Assembly (NCBI GenBank): GCA_902470405.1
Contig: CABRGJ010000086.1
Coordinates: 1 to 5,252 of the forward strand
Length of the DNA: 5,252 nucleotides
Origin: an uncultured Eggerthella sp.
GTDB taxonomy: Bacteria; Actinomycetota; Coriobacteriia; Coriobacteriales; Eggerthellaceae
Reading direction: 5' to 3'
Shown here: in pieces, positions 1 through 5,252 of the stretch
Layout: every line of letters starts with the position of its first letter
Numbering within the stretch: the stretch's first letter is position 1
Translations under genes and position numbers: made by a program
The notes under the pieces: generated by a model
Told to the model about the DNA's origin: nothing
What the model saw: only the letters and a program-made list of their open reading frames with translations
Database searches by the model: none

Positions 1-169
1 CGAGTACCGCATTGCCATCTTCGATGTTCAAGGATTTGATGTTCGTGCCGAGTGAATCCGTACCGCCATTACCAGGAGCGATATAGATCTCGCTGCATCG
101 GGGGCTTTTCGAGAGCGCCCAGGTAAGAGCATGTTCTCTACCGCCACTACCCAGAACCAGAATGTTCAT
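1..169 (-). CDS. purD: Phosphoribosylamine-glycine ligase (GARS), N-terminal part, runs off the window
   Basis: The first 56 residues are present, starting [15 protein letters not shown]; the rest lies beyond base 1. GSGGREHA (residues 7-14) and PGNGGT (residues 32-37) are the hallmark loops of the PurD N-terminal Rossmann-like domain. From family knowledge, PurD is a cytoplasmic ATP-grasp enzyme of about 420-430 residues. It joins glycine to 5-phosphoribosylamine with ATP to give GAR, the second step of de novo purine synthesis. The ATG at 169-167 is chosen because the core motif begins almost at once and a GAAAGG ribosome-binding site (181-176) sits six bases upstream. It follows purA by 72 bases on the same strand, so the two may be co-transcribed; a hairpin lies between them. 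Nothing in the visible part suggests damage. The family call is secure; the activity of the unseen remainder cannot be judged. Confidence 0.95.
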   Translation of the reverse strand, partial: MNILVLGSGGREHALTWALSKSPRCSEIYIAPGNGGTDSLGTNIKSLNIEDGNAVL

Positions 170-175
170 GAAAAA

Positions 176-181
176 CCTTTC
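176..181 (-). promoter_or_regulatory. Ribosome-binding site of purD
   Basis: The minus strand reads GAAAGG followed by six bases (TTTTTC) and then the ATG at 169. Spacing and sequence fit a Shine-Dalgarno site and fix the purD start. Confidence 0.6.
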
Positions 182-190
182 ACGCGATTC

Positions 191-209
191 GGAAAGCCGT
201 ACGCTTTCC
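191..209 (-). repeat. Perfect inverted repeat (hairpin) between purA and purD
   Basis: Minus-strand transcript reads GGAAAGC, a five-base loop GTACG, then GCTTTCC: a perfect 7-bp stem in the 72-base purA-purD gap. No T-run follows the stem directly; the nearest run of five T is about 15 bases further on, inside the purD leader just before its start. It is therefore not a canonical intrinsic terminator on either strand. It could weakly attenuate transcription, serve as an RNA processing site, or mean nothing. Confidence 0.45.
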
Positions 210-241
210 TCGTTATTCGCTGGAGAAACGCGTTGTTAGCG

Positions 242-1531
242 CTACTGCCAGCCGTTGAAGATCGTCTGATCTCGATCGGGACCGACCGCGATGATCGAAG
301 CCGGAACGCCCGTGATCTCTTCCAAATATTTAACGTAGCTCTGCGCATTCTGAGGCAGATCCTCGAAACGTTTGCAGTCAGAAATATCAACACCTTCCCA
401 CCCAGGAAGTTCCTCGTAGATGGGCGTGAGAGTCTGCGAGCCAATGAGCGCTTGATCCATCGGAAAATAATCGTAGCGCTTGCCATCGATCTCGTAAGCT
501 ACGCATACTTTGATGCGCGGCACACAAGAAAGAACGTCGAGCTTGGTGAGTGCCATATCGGTCATGGAGTTGACCTGGGCTGCATAACGCCCAACCACTG
601 CATCGAACCAACCGCATCGACGCTTGCGACCTGTTGTGACGCCATATTCGCCGCCTACTTCGCACAACTTCTCGCCAGTTTCGTCGAAAAGCTCTGTCGG
701 GAACGGACCCGAACCGACGCGCGTAATGTAAGCCTTCGCGATGCCGAGCACACGATCGATCGCCTTCGGACCGACGCCCGTACCAATAGGTGCTCCACCT
801 GCGCTGCAAGAAGAAGATGTGACGAAAGGATACGTGCCATGATCGATATCGAGCATGGTTCCTTGCGCGCCTTCGAATAGCACGCTCTTGCCATCTGCGA
901 GCGCAGTGTTCAGCAGATGAGTGGTCTCAGCCATATGAGGACGGATGACCTCAGCCAAAGGAAGATATGCCTCACAGATCTGATCGACCGTATAAGTGGG
1001 CAGATCATAGACCTTCGAGAGGATCTGATTCTTGTATTCGAGCGCCGCACCCACCTTCTCACGGAATGCTGCTTCATTCAGTAAGTCTTGAATGCGAATG
1101 CCGCGGCGCGCGACCTTATCTTCATAAGCTGGGCCGATGCCGCGCTTGGTGGTACCGATGAGATTGGAGCCAAGCTTCTTCTCGTTCGCGCCATCGAGAT
1201 CGATGTGATAGGGCATGATGACATGCGCATCGCAGGAAACGAGCAGATCGTCCGTGGAAAAGCCTGCTTCATTGATGGTCTTCATCTCATCGATGAGCAC
1301 GCGGGGGTCGATGACGCAACCATTGCCGATGACCGGCGTGACATCTTCGTACATAACGCCAGAAGGAACAAGGTGTAACGCGAGCTTTACATCGCCCGCA
1401 ATGACCGTATGCCCAGCATTGTTCCCTCCTTGATAGCGTACAACATAGTCGTAATCGTTCGAGATCAAGTCGGTGATTTTGCCTTTGCCTTCATCGCCCC
1501 ATTGGGCACCCAGAAGAACAGTGCTCGGCAT
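242..1531 (-). CDS. purA: Adenylosuccinate synthetase
   Basis: Complete 429-residue protein, the usual length for bacterial PurA (about 430). It condenses IMP with aspartate, using GTP, to form adenylosuccinate, the first committed step from IMP to AMP in the cytoplasm. Seen motifs in order: [11 protein letters not shown] (residues 8-18) with the catalytic Asp13; NNAGHT with the second catalytic residue His41; [11 protein letters not shown] (126-136) for IMP binding; GTGVGP (250-255); [12 protein letters not shown] (299-310), the aspartate-binding loop; and TKLDVL (329-334), the guanine-recognition segment. Numbering of Asp13 and His41 matches the E. coli enzyme. The start is supported by GAAAGGA (1544-1538) six bases upstream and by the motif position. 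The gene lies 40 bases downstream of the ATPase gene and 72 bases upstream of purD. Despite its position after the DNA-repair-like pair, a possible own promoter is seen. No truncation or missing residue is visible. Confidence 0.98.
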   Translation of the reverse strand: MPSTVLLGAQWGDEGKGKITDLISNDYDYVVRYQGGNNAGHTVIAGDVKLALHLVPSGVMYEDVTPVIGNGCVIDPRVLIDEMKTINEAGFSTDDLLVSCDAHVIMPYHIDLDGANEKKLGSNLIGTTKRGIGPAYEDKVARRGIRIQDLLNEAAFREKVGAALEYKNQILSKVYDLPTYTVDQICEAYLPLAEVIRPHMAETTHLLNTALADGKSVLFEGAQGTMLDIDHGTYPFVTSSSCSAGGAPIGTGVGPKAIDRVLGIAKAYITRVGSGPFPTELFDETGEKLCEVGGEYGVTTGRKRRCGWFDAVVGRYAAQVNSMTDMALTKLDVLSCVPRIKVCVAYEIDGKRYDYFPMDQALIGSQTLTPIYEELPGWEGVDISDCKRFEDLPQNAQSYVKYLEEITGVPASIIAVGPDRDQTIFNGWQ

Positions 1532-1537
1532 GATTAG

Positions 1538-1544
1538 TCCTTTC
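1538..1544 (-). promoter_or_regulatory. Ribosome-binding site of purA
   Basis: Minus strand GAAAGGA, six bases before the ATG at 1531. It is a good Shine-Dalgarno match and confirms the purA start. Confidence 0.75.
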
Positions 1545-1565
1545 GACAGTTCAATCTACCGTAAA

Positions 1566-1574
1566 AATATATCA
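1566..1574 (-). promoter_or_regulatory. Candidate extended -10 element for purA
   Basis: The minus strand reads TGATATATT: TG, one base, then TATATT, i.e. an extended -10 pattern. The TGA is also the stop codon of the upstream ATPase gene. It lies about 35 bases before the purA ATG, a plausible leader length. The best -35 candidate (CTGTAA, 16 bases upstream) is poor, so the call rests on the extended -10 alone. The flanking run of A/T is unlike the surrounding GC-richer sequence. Confidence 0.35.
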
Positions 1575-2105
1575 CAGTTCGAAGAAATTACAGGCGCGAT
1601 CATACTCGCGGACGAGGGCAGCGACACTCGGGTGACAAGTAAAGAGAATGACCTGACGATAGCGCGAAAGTTCAACGATCGCCCTCACCGCTTCACGGCG
1701 TCTTTCGTCATCGAAATTGACCAGAATATCGTCGCAGAGGATGGGGAGTGATCGGCCTACATTCTCAGCCGTGATGAGTAGCGCAATACGTAGTGCCAAA
1801 TAGAGCTGCTGACGCGTGCCAAGTGAAAGAAGTTGCGGCGAGCAAACGGTCTTCACATTATCGACCACCTCGATCTCGCCCTCTGCATTCATGTGCACCT
1901 TCTGCCAAGCACCACGTGTCATCTGCGCAAATAAGCGAGAGGCTTGCAAGTAAACCTCGGGCTGGCTCTTGCGTTCCCATTCGGCGATCGAAGCCTCGAG
2001 CGTACGTTCTGCCAGCAACAATACCGCTAGCTGGCGATATTGTTCTTCCAGCTGCGCGTCGATGATCTCCTTGCGCTGCTTAGCCTCATCGAATGAGATC
2101 TCGTG
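1572..2105 (-). CDS. C-terminal part of frameshifted YhaN/SbcC-like ATPase (signature, Walker B, H-loop)
   Basis: This stretch continues the ATPase gene above it but in the -1 frame. Its frame is open from the CAC at 2105 to the TGA at 1574-1572 (177 codons); an in-frame TAG at 2108-2106 blocks it further upstream. The first 30 or so residues (HEISFDEAKQRKEIIDAQLE and on) continue the charged helical arm. The head domain follows, with numbering from 2105: LSLGTRQQLYLALRIAL (about 93-109) is the ABC-type signature helix of YhaN-like proteins; LPILCDDIL (120-128) is Walker B with the paired acidic residues; NFDDER (130-135) is the D-loop region; and VILFTCH ends with the switch His158. Without the upstream half it has no Walker A. 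The first usable start in frame is a TTG at 2021 with no convincing ribosome-binding site. It would begin inside the helix, so independent translation is unlikely. I read this as the displaced 3' end of one gene spanning 1572-3787. Confidence 0.85.
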   Translation of the reverse strand, partial: HEISFDEAKQRKEIIDAQLEEQYRQLAVLLLAERTLEASIAEWERKSQPEVYLQASRLFAQMTRGAWQKVHMNAEGEIEVVDNVKTVCSPQLLSLGTRQQLYLALRIALLITAENVGRSLPILCDDILVNFDDERRREAVRAIVELSRYRQVILFTCHPSVAALVREYDRACNFFEL

Positions 2106-3787
2106 CTAGCAAGCTCGGATGATATCTCCCCGTATTGCAGATCGGTCTCAGAGATGAGCTGCATGGTCTTATCGCGCTCCATATCTTTGCGCGTGATGAT
2201 CGCTTCGAGCGCAGAAAGGTCCGCTTGCGCATCGAGCCCCATGGACGAACAGAGTTCACGGCGCTGATCGGCGAGCGTCTTCAGGAGCGACTCGAGCGAA
2301 GAGCGCTGTAGCGAGAGCGCTTGTAGATTCTGCTTTGTCACCTCCTCCGCATTGCGTGCATCATGTGCGAGCTCGATCAAGTGGCGTGCCTGACGGATCG
2401 ACCCCTGCGCAGCGACCAGGCCATGATTATCCAAATACCATTTCATCTTGAGCTTGTGCTCTTGCAGGTCTCGCTCGCAAAGCTCAAGGTGCTGTGCGTC
2501 TTGCTGCTTGACCCACTCGTAGTTTCGACGCTTCTCGTCGAATGCTTCTTCGGTCTTCGACGGATGGATATTGGCGATGATGCCCGCTGCTCCGACCATG
2601 AGCGCAGCAAGGCAAAGGACGATGCCGAACGCTGAATAGGACAAGGAGCCAACCGCTCGACCCTGCCTGAACAACCAAAACCCTACGCCCAACATGCACA
2701 CGGTGATGACAAGCGCCACCACCAGACGAATGCGGCGCTGCTTCTTCGCGCGCTCCTGCTCAGTCTGGTAGTCGTGGTCATTCATCATCGTCTCATACGA
2801 AGCGCTCGACTTAGCTGCTTCGCGTTTGGCGTTATCAAGCGCATGTTCTCGCTTCATACGCTCATCATCAAGATCGTCCAAGGCAGCTTTCAGCTGGTAC
2901 TCCTCTGAAGAGGAGAGCTTGCTGAGCGCCTCAATCTCACGATCGAGATCGTCTTTTGACATCTTCGTCGTTTGCTCCTGGGTCGCAATGGTCTCTTCCA
3001 GAAGCACGCTATTCTGCTCGAGCTGCGCATCGATGCTCTCGAGGCGCGCATGGTTGCTTTTAAGGTGTTCGATCTCTGCGTTCAGGCTGTTTTGTGTTTC
3101 GCTCAGCGCCTCTTTGCGCGCAAGCAAAGAGGCAAGGCGCTTTTCTTGTTCACGGTACTGCTCCGTTTCGTCGAGCAATTCCTGAACCGCACTGCGCGCC
3201 TCGGCCTGCTCTGATCGCAATATTCCGATCGAATGAGGATTCTGAAGAGAACGTGACATCATGTTGCGCAGTTTCTCCTGGATGGTGCTCAGCGCACTAG
3301 CAGGCGATGCGGCCGTTCCTGAACCTGCTGTGAGCAAGCGAGCGGTCACTTCGTTATGGCGATCGAGCTTCAGCAACTCGTCGCTATCGAGCGCGAACAT
3401 GGTCTCGTAGGTCTCTCGGTCGATATCATCGAGCACGTGAAGCGTATCGACCACACCTTCACTGTTCTTCGATCGCTTGAGCTCTTCGACCTCACCTGTT
3501 TTCATATCCTTGAAGAACAAGCTGCCGATGCGCTCAGCGTTCTCTGGTTTATAGCTGTTCAGCCCTTTGCGCGACGCGCGCCATCCGAACAACACGCCCT
3601 TGATGAGCTCGCTAACAGTGGTCTTGCCCGCCTCGTTCGCGCCATACACCACATTGAGTCCAGGTTTGAATGGGCCTACGATCATGTTGGCGAATTTACC
3701 GAAATTCGTGAGCTTTACGTATTCGAGATACGCAGAAGCGAGATACGATCGCTTAGATGATGCGTGTTTGTCGGTCTTCTTGCCCAT
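2027..3787 (-). CDS. YhaN/SbcC-like coiled-coil ATPase, N-terminal part of a frameshifted gene
   Basis: The 586-codon frame encodes the N-terminal half of a Rad50/SbcC-superfamily ATPase, closest in layout to Bacillus YhaN. LEYVKLTNFGKF (21-32) and the Walker A GANEAGKT (49-56) start the head domain, which runs to about residue 185. Helical arms rich in Glu, Lys, Gln and Ala follow at about 190-348 and 411-560. Two hydrophobic membrane-spanning segments (about 353-373 and 382-406) separate the arms. From about residue 562 the reading is out of frame: the Ser/Arg-rich tail up to the TAG at 2029-2027 is not genuine protein. The signature, Walker B and H-loop lie in the next frame (1572-2105). 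The product as written could bind but not normally hydrolyse ATP. Such proteins are known or presumed partners of SbcD/YhaO-type nucleases in DNA end processing. The ATG at 3787 is favoured by an AGGGA overlapping the stop codon of the phosphoesterase gene 10 bases upstream. It adds about 20 basic, probably flexible residues before the conserved start. Family confidence is high; the exact role is inferred. Confidence 0.88.
   Translation of the reverse strand: MGKKTDKHASSKRSYLASAYLEYVKLTNFGKFANMIVGPFKPGLNVVYGANEAGKTTVSELIKGVLFGWRASRKGLNSYKPENAERIGSLFFKDMKTGEVEELKRSKNSEGVVDTLHVLDDIDRETYETMFALDSDELLKLDRHNEVTARLLTAGSGTAASPASALSTIQEKLRNMMSRSLQNPHSIGILRSEQAEARSAVQELLDETEQYREQEKRLASLLARKEALSETQNSLNAEIEHLKSNHARLESIDAQLEQNSVLLEETIATQEQTTKMSKDDLDREIEALSKLSSSEEYQLKAALDDLDDERMKREHALDNAKREAAKSSASYETMMNDHDYQTEQERAKKQRRIRLVVALVITVCMLGVGFWLFRQGRAVGSLSYSAFGIVLCLAALMVGAAGIIANIHPSKTEEAFDEKRRNYEWVKQQDAQHLELCERDLQEHKLKMKWYLDNHGLVAAQGSIRQARHLIELAHDARNAEEVTKQNLQALSLQRSSLESLLKTLADQRRELCSSMGLDAQADLSALEAIITRKDMERDKTMQLISETDLQYGEISSELASTRSHSMRLSSARRSSTRSWKNNIAS
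2101..2110 (-). other. Frameshift site splitting the YhaN-like ATPase gene
   Basis: Minus-strand bases 2110-2101 read GCTAGCACGA. Upstream, the protein frame has first codon bases at coordinates equal to 1 modulo 3 and reads SSELAS; downstream, the conserved frame has them at 2 modulo 3 and reads HEISFDEAK. Joining them needs one inserted base, so the sequence appears to have lost one base here (or gained two). Restoring one base between about 2106 and 2102 would give SSELA(S/R)HEISFDE and an intact protein of about 739 residues. No X XXY YYZ slippery heptamer is present, which argues against programmed frameshifting. Confidence 0.85.
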
Positions 3788-3794
3788 CGCGCTA

Positions 3795-3799
3795 TCCCT
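3795..3799 (-). promoter_or_regulatory. Ribosome-binding site of the YhaN-like gene, overlapping the upstream stop codon
   Basis: The minus strand reads TAGGGATAGCGCG then ATG. The TAG ends the phosphoesterase gene and AGGGA shares two bases with it, seven bases before the ATG at 3787. This arrangement suggests translational coupling of the two subunits and sets the start of the second gene. Confidence 0.5.
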
Positions 3800-5054
3800 A
3801 ATCGCTCACGTTCTCACTCAAAAGATCGAATACTAACGTCTCCGCCTCGTCGCAAAGCGCAGCGAAGTGCTTTTGCAAATGAGGAAGCGGGAGATCGCGC
3901 CTGCTGAACTGCTGCTCTAAATATGTAAGACCATCAACTACTTCTTCTTGCTGCGTACGCATAGTGGAAAGATAGACCGCAGGAAACAAGCCCTCCTTCT
4001 CGATGGCCTCTTTGTCGATCGGGGGACGCGTCTCGTTCACGATATCATCGATGAAAAAGAAAGGATAACGATCGTTGATGATCGATCGCAAGTCTTCGAG
4101 CACACGATGAGACAGATCGTGATGAAGCGCTGTCGCGCCCGTTATCGTGATACGGCAGAGCATATTCTGGCAGTGCGAATCGGCATTGCGTTCGAATTGC
4201 TTCGTGATGATAGATTCTTGCATGTCGGAGATGGTAGCGCAGTTCGAAACATCCACTTCGATACGCTCCCATACCACTTGCGCCGTAGGCTGGAAGGCTA
4301 TCTCGACTGGCAGGTTCTCGCGCAGTGTTACCTTAAGCACCCCATGAGGACCTGTTTCATGGATATCGCGCCCTTGAATGCATCCCGAGAACGCGATAAG
4401 AGGAACATCTTCGGGTACGAAGTGCGGATGATGGATATGTCCGCATGCCCAATAATCCATATGGCGCGCCATCAGGTCCTTCGGCTTCACTGGACTACGC
4501 GTTGGGTCGATATTGAGACCCGTATGGATGACGCCCACACAAAACGGTGCTTCGTTATCAGCACGCAACGCAGCTTCGCGCGAGATGCCCTCTGCGATGC
4601 TCTCGGAAGCAGGCCAGGTCTGGTTGTAATAGCTTCGTCCCCCCAGAACCACGAGCGGTTCGCCGTCCTTTTCAAACACGAAGAACTCTGCCTCATTCGG
4701 ATCGAACATAAAGACATTCGCGGGTAGATCGCCATAATCATGCGACCACGTCGTATAGGGATCGTGATTGCCCGCGCAGAAATAAACAGGAATCCCCGCG
4801 TCTCCAAGCTGTTCTAGGCCTGAACGGAAAAGACAGAAATCGGCATATGAAGGGTGCGAGCTATCAAATACATCTCCCGCAATGATGACAAAATCCACCT
4901 GTTCGGAAAGCGCGACGTTGATGAGCCGACGATATGCATCTGGGATTGACTTGACCATACGATCAGCCCACACGGACGAAAGTTCGCGTACGCCTCTGAA
5001 TGGCGCACCGAGATGCAGGTCCGCTGCGTGGATGAATGTAGTCGATCGAGCCAT
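3798..5054 (-). CDS. YhaO/SbcD-like metallophosphoesterase (putative DNA repair nuclease subunit)
   Basis: Complete 418-residue protein of the calcineurin-like/Mre11-SbcD phosphoesterase family. Two-metal site motifs appear in order: DLHLG (Asp12, His14), GDVFD (Asp61), GNHD (Asn96, His97), GVIHTGLN (His177) and GHIHHP (His206, His208). QGRDIHETGPHG (227-238) closes the catalytic domain in the manner of YhaO proteins. Residues from about 250 to 418 form a family-specific C-terminal region, probably the contact with the ATPase partner. No signal peptide or membrane segment is seen, so it should be cytoplasmic. The family cleaves DNA ends with manganese when paired with a Rad50/SbcC-like ATPase; the partner gene follows 10 bases downstream. 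The ATG at 5054 is the first start after an in-frame TAA (5069-5067), and the metal motif begins within 12 residues. No strong Shine-Dalgarno site precedes it. SbcD proper is an alternative name, but the membrane-segmented partner points to the YhaO branch. Confidence 0.9.
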   Translation of the reverse strand: MARSTTFIHAADLHLGAPFRGVRELSSVWADRMVKSIPDAYRRLINVALSEQVDFVIIAGDVFDSSHPSYADFCLFRSGLEQLGDAGIPVYFCAGNHDPYTTWSHDYGDLPANVFMFDPNEAEFFVFEKDGEPLVVLGGRSYYNQTWPASESIAEGISREAALRADNEAPFCVGVIHTGLNIDPTRSPVKPKDLMARHMDYWACGHIHHPHFVPEDVPLIAFSGCIQGRDIHETGPHGVLKVTLRENLPVEIAFQPTAQVVWERIEVDVSNCATISDMQESIITKQFERNADSHCQNMLCRITITGATALHHDLSHRVLEDLRSIINDRYPFFFIDDIVNETRPPIDKEAIEKEGLFPAVYLSTMRTQQEEVVDGLTYLEQQFSRRDLPLPHLQKHFAALCDEAETLVFDLLSENVSD

Positions 5055-5173
5055 GCTTCGAGTTTACCCGATATGCGCAAGATTCAAGAGGCCGTTAGCA
5101 GGTTGTTGCACGGTCTACACGCCTATTTGCTCTATACAGATCAAGGCGCACCGATCCTCGATCGAATAAGATC
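5055..5173 (-). other. Intergenic leader upstream of the phosphoesterase gene
   Basis: This 119-base gap separates the stop codon of the upstream gene from the phosphoesterase ATG. I see no hairpin followed by a T-run, so no intrinsic terminator, and no convincing -35/-10 pair. The nearest candidate, TTGAAT and TAAACT, has a spacer of only 15 bases and would put the start point almost on the ATG. Short direct repeats occur at the upstream end (GATCCT at 5153 and 5170; TCGAAT at 5162 and 5182 on the plus strand), of no obvious meaning. Confidence 0.4.
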
Positions 5174-5252
5174 CTAATAGGTCGAATCATCAAAATAATC
5201 AGTGAACTTCGTGCGCTCTGCAAGCCAGGTGAGCTTGATGTCGCGCGTCGGG
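5174..5252 (-). CDS. C-terminal end of an unrecognised gene
   Basis: The last 25 codons of a minus-strand frame enter the window and end at a TAG (5176-5174). The tail reads PTRDIKLTWLAERTKFTDYF followed by DDSTY. Its mix of hydrophobic and charged residues looks like genuine protein, and this frame is more protein-like than the alternative frame open across the same bases. I do not recognise the family. It is co-directional with the phosphoesterase gene, 119 bases upstream of it, and could share a transcript since no terminator is evident between them. The fragment is too short for a functional statement. Confidence 0.5.
   Translation of the reverse strand, partial: PTRDIKLTWLAERTKFTDYFDDSTY

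Noticed and set aside
191..209. Intrinsic terminator between purA and purD
   Set aside because: The stem is not followed directly by a U-tract on either strand.
131..880. 249-codon open frame on the plus strand
   Set aside because: It lies antisense to purA, which has full catalytic motifs. The translation is rich in Arg and Cys with no recognisable domain, typical of a shadow frame.
1572..2021. Independent small gene starting at the TTG at 2021
   Set aside because: The same frame encodes arm-like helix upstream to 2105, there is no ribosome-binding site, and the product would be a partial head domain lacking Walker A.
2095..2115. Programmed -1 frameshift joining the two halves of the ATPase
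   Set aside because: The required direction is -1, but no slippery heptamer or nearby homopolymer exists at the junction, and no programmed frameshift is known to me in this family.
2826..3185. 119-codon plus-strand frame rich in Ser and Arg
   Set aside because: It is the antisense of the helical arm of the YhaN-like ATPase; its low-complexity composition mirrors Glu/Lys/Ala codons on the other strand.
3948..4727. 259-codon plus-strand frame
   Set aside because: It lies fully antisense to the phosphoesterase gene, whose metal-site motifs are intact; no domain or convincing ribosome-binding site is seen.

Overview
The window is an ordinary-looking bacterial chromosome segment of moderate GC content (a little above half by eye). 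Every gene lies on the minus strand, so transcription runs from high to low coordinates. The order is: the last 25 codons of an unrecognised gene (5174-5252), a YhaO/SbcD-like metallophosphoesterase (3798-5054), a YhaN/SbcC-like coiled-coil ATPase broken into two reading frames (1572-3787), purA (242-1531) and the start of purD (1-169). No RNA genes, CRISPR arrays, insertion sequences or phage genes were seen. Plus-strand open frames, including a 249-codon one over purA, are shadows of these genes.

The host is most likely an actinobacterium of the Coriobacteriia type (Cryptobacterium/Eggerthellales-like). That is a weak inference from base composition and the feel of the proteins, not a proof. 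One compositional signature is clear: the palindrome CGATCG occurs 15 times by hand count, where uniform composition predicts about one.

The first functional block (1572-5054) is a nuclease/ATPase pair of the SbcCD/Rad50-Mre11 superfamily, closest in architecture to Bacillus yhaO-yhaN. The phosphoesterase carries all metal-binding motifs. The ATPase has a Rad50-like Walker A at its N-terminus, long helical arms interrupted by two membrane-spanning segments, and ABC signature, Walker B and H-loop motifs at its C-terminus. The two genes are 10 bases apart, and the ribosome-binding site of the second overlaps the stop codon of the first, which suggests coupled translation. The ATPase gene contains a one-base frameshift near 2102-2106. 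As written, no single product carries both halves of the ATP site. This is either a real inactivating mutation or a sequence error.

The second block is purine biosynthesis. purA (adenylosuccinate synthetase, IMP to AMP) is complete with all catalytic motifs. purD (phosphoribosylamine-glycine ligase, second step of de novo synthesis) begins 72 bases downstream and runs off the window. A perfect 7-bp hairpin lies between them. A possible extended -10 element overlaps the stop codon of the ATPase gene, so purA may have its own promoter.

I did not find a clearly novel system. The points most worth a second look are the frameshift, the membrane hairpin inside the SbcC-like arms, and the CGATCG over-representation.
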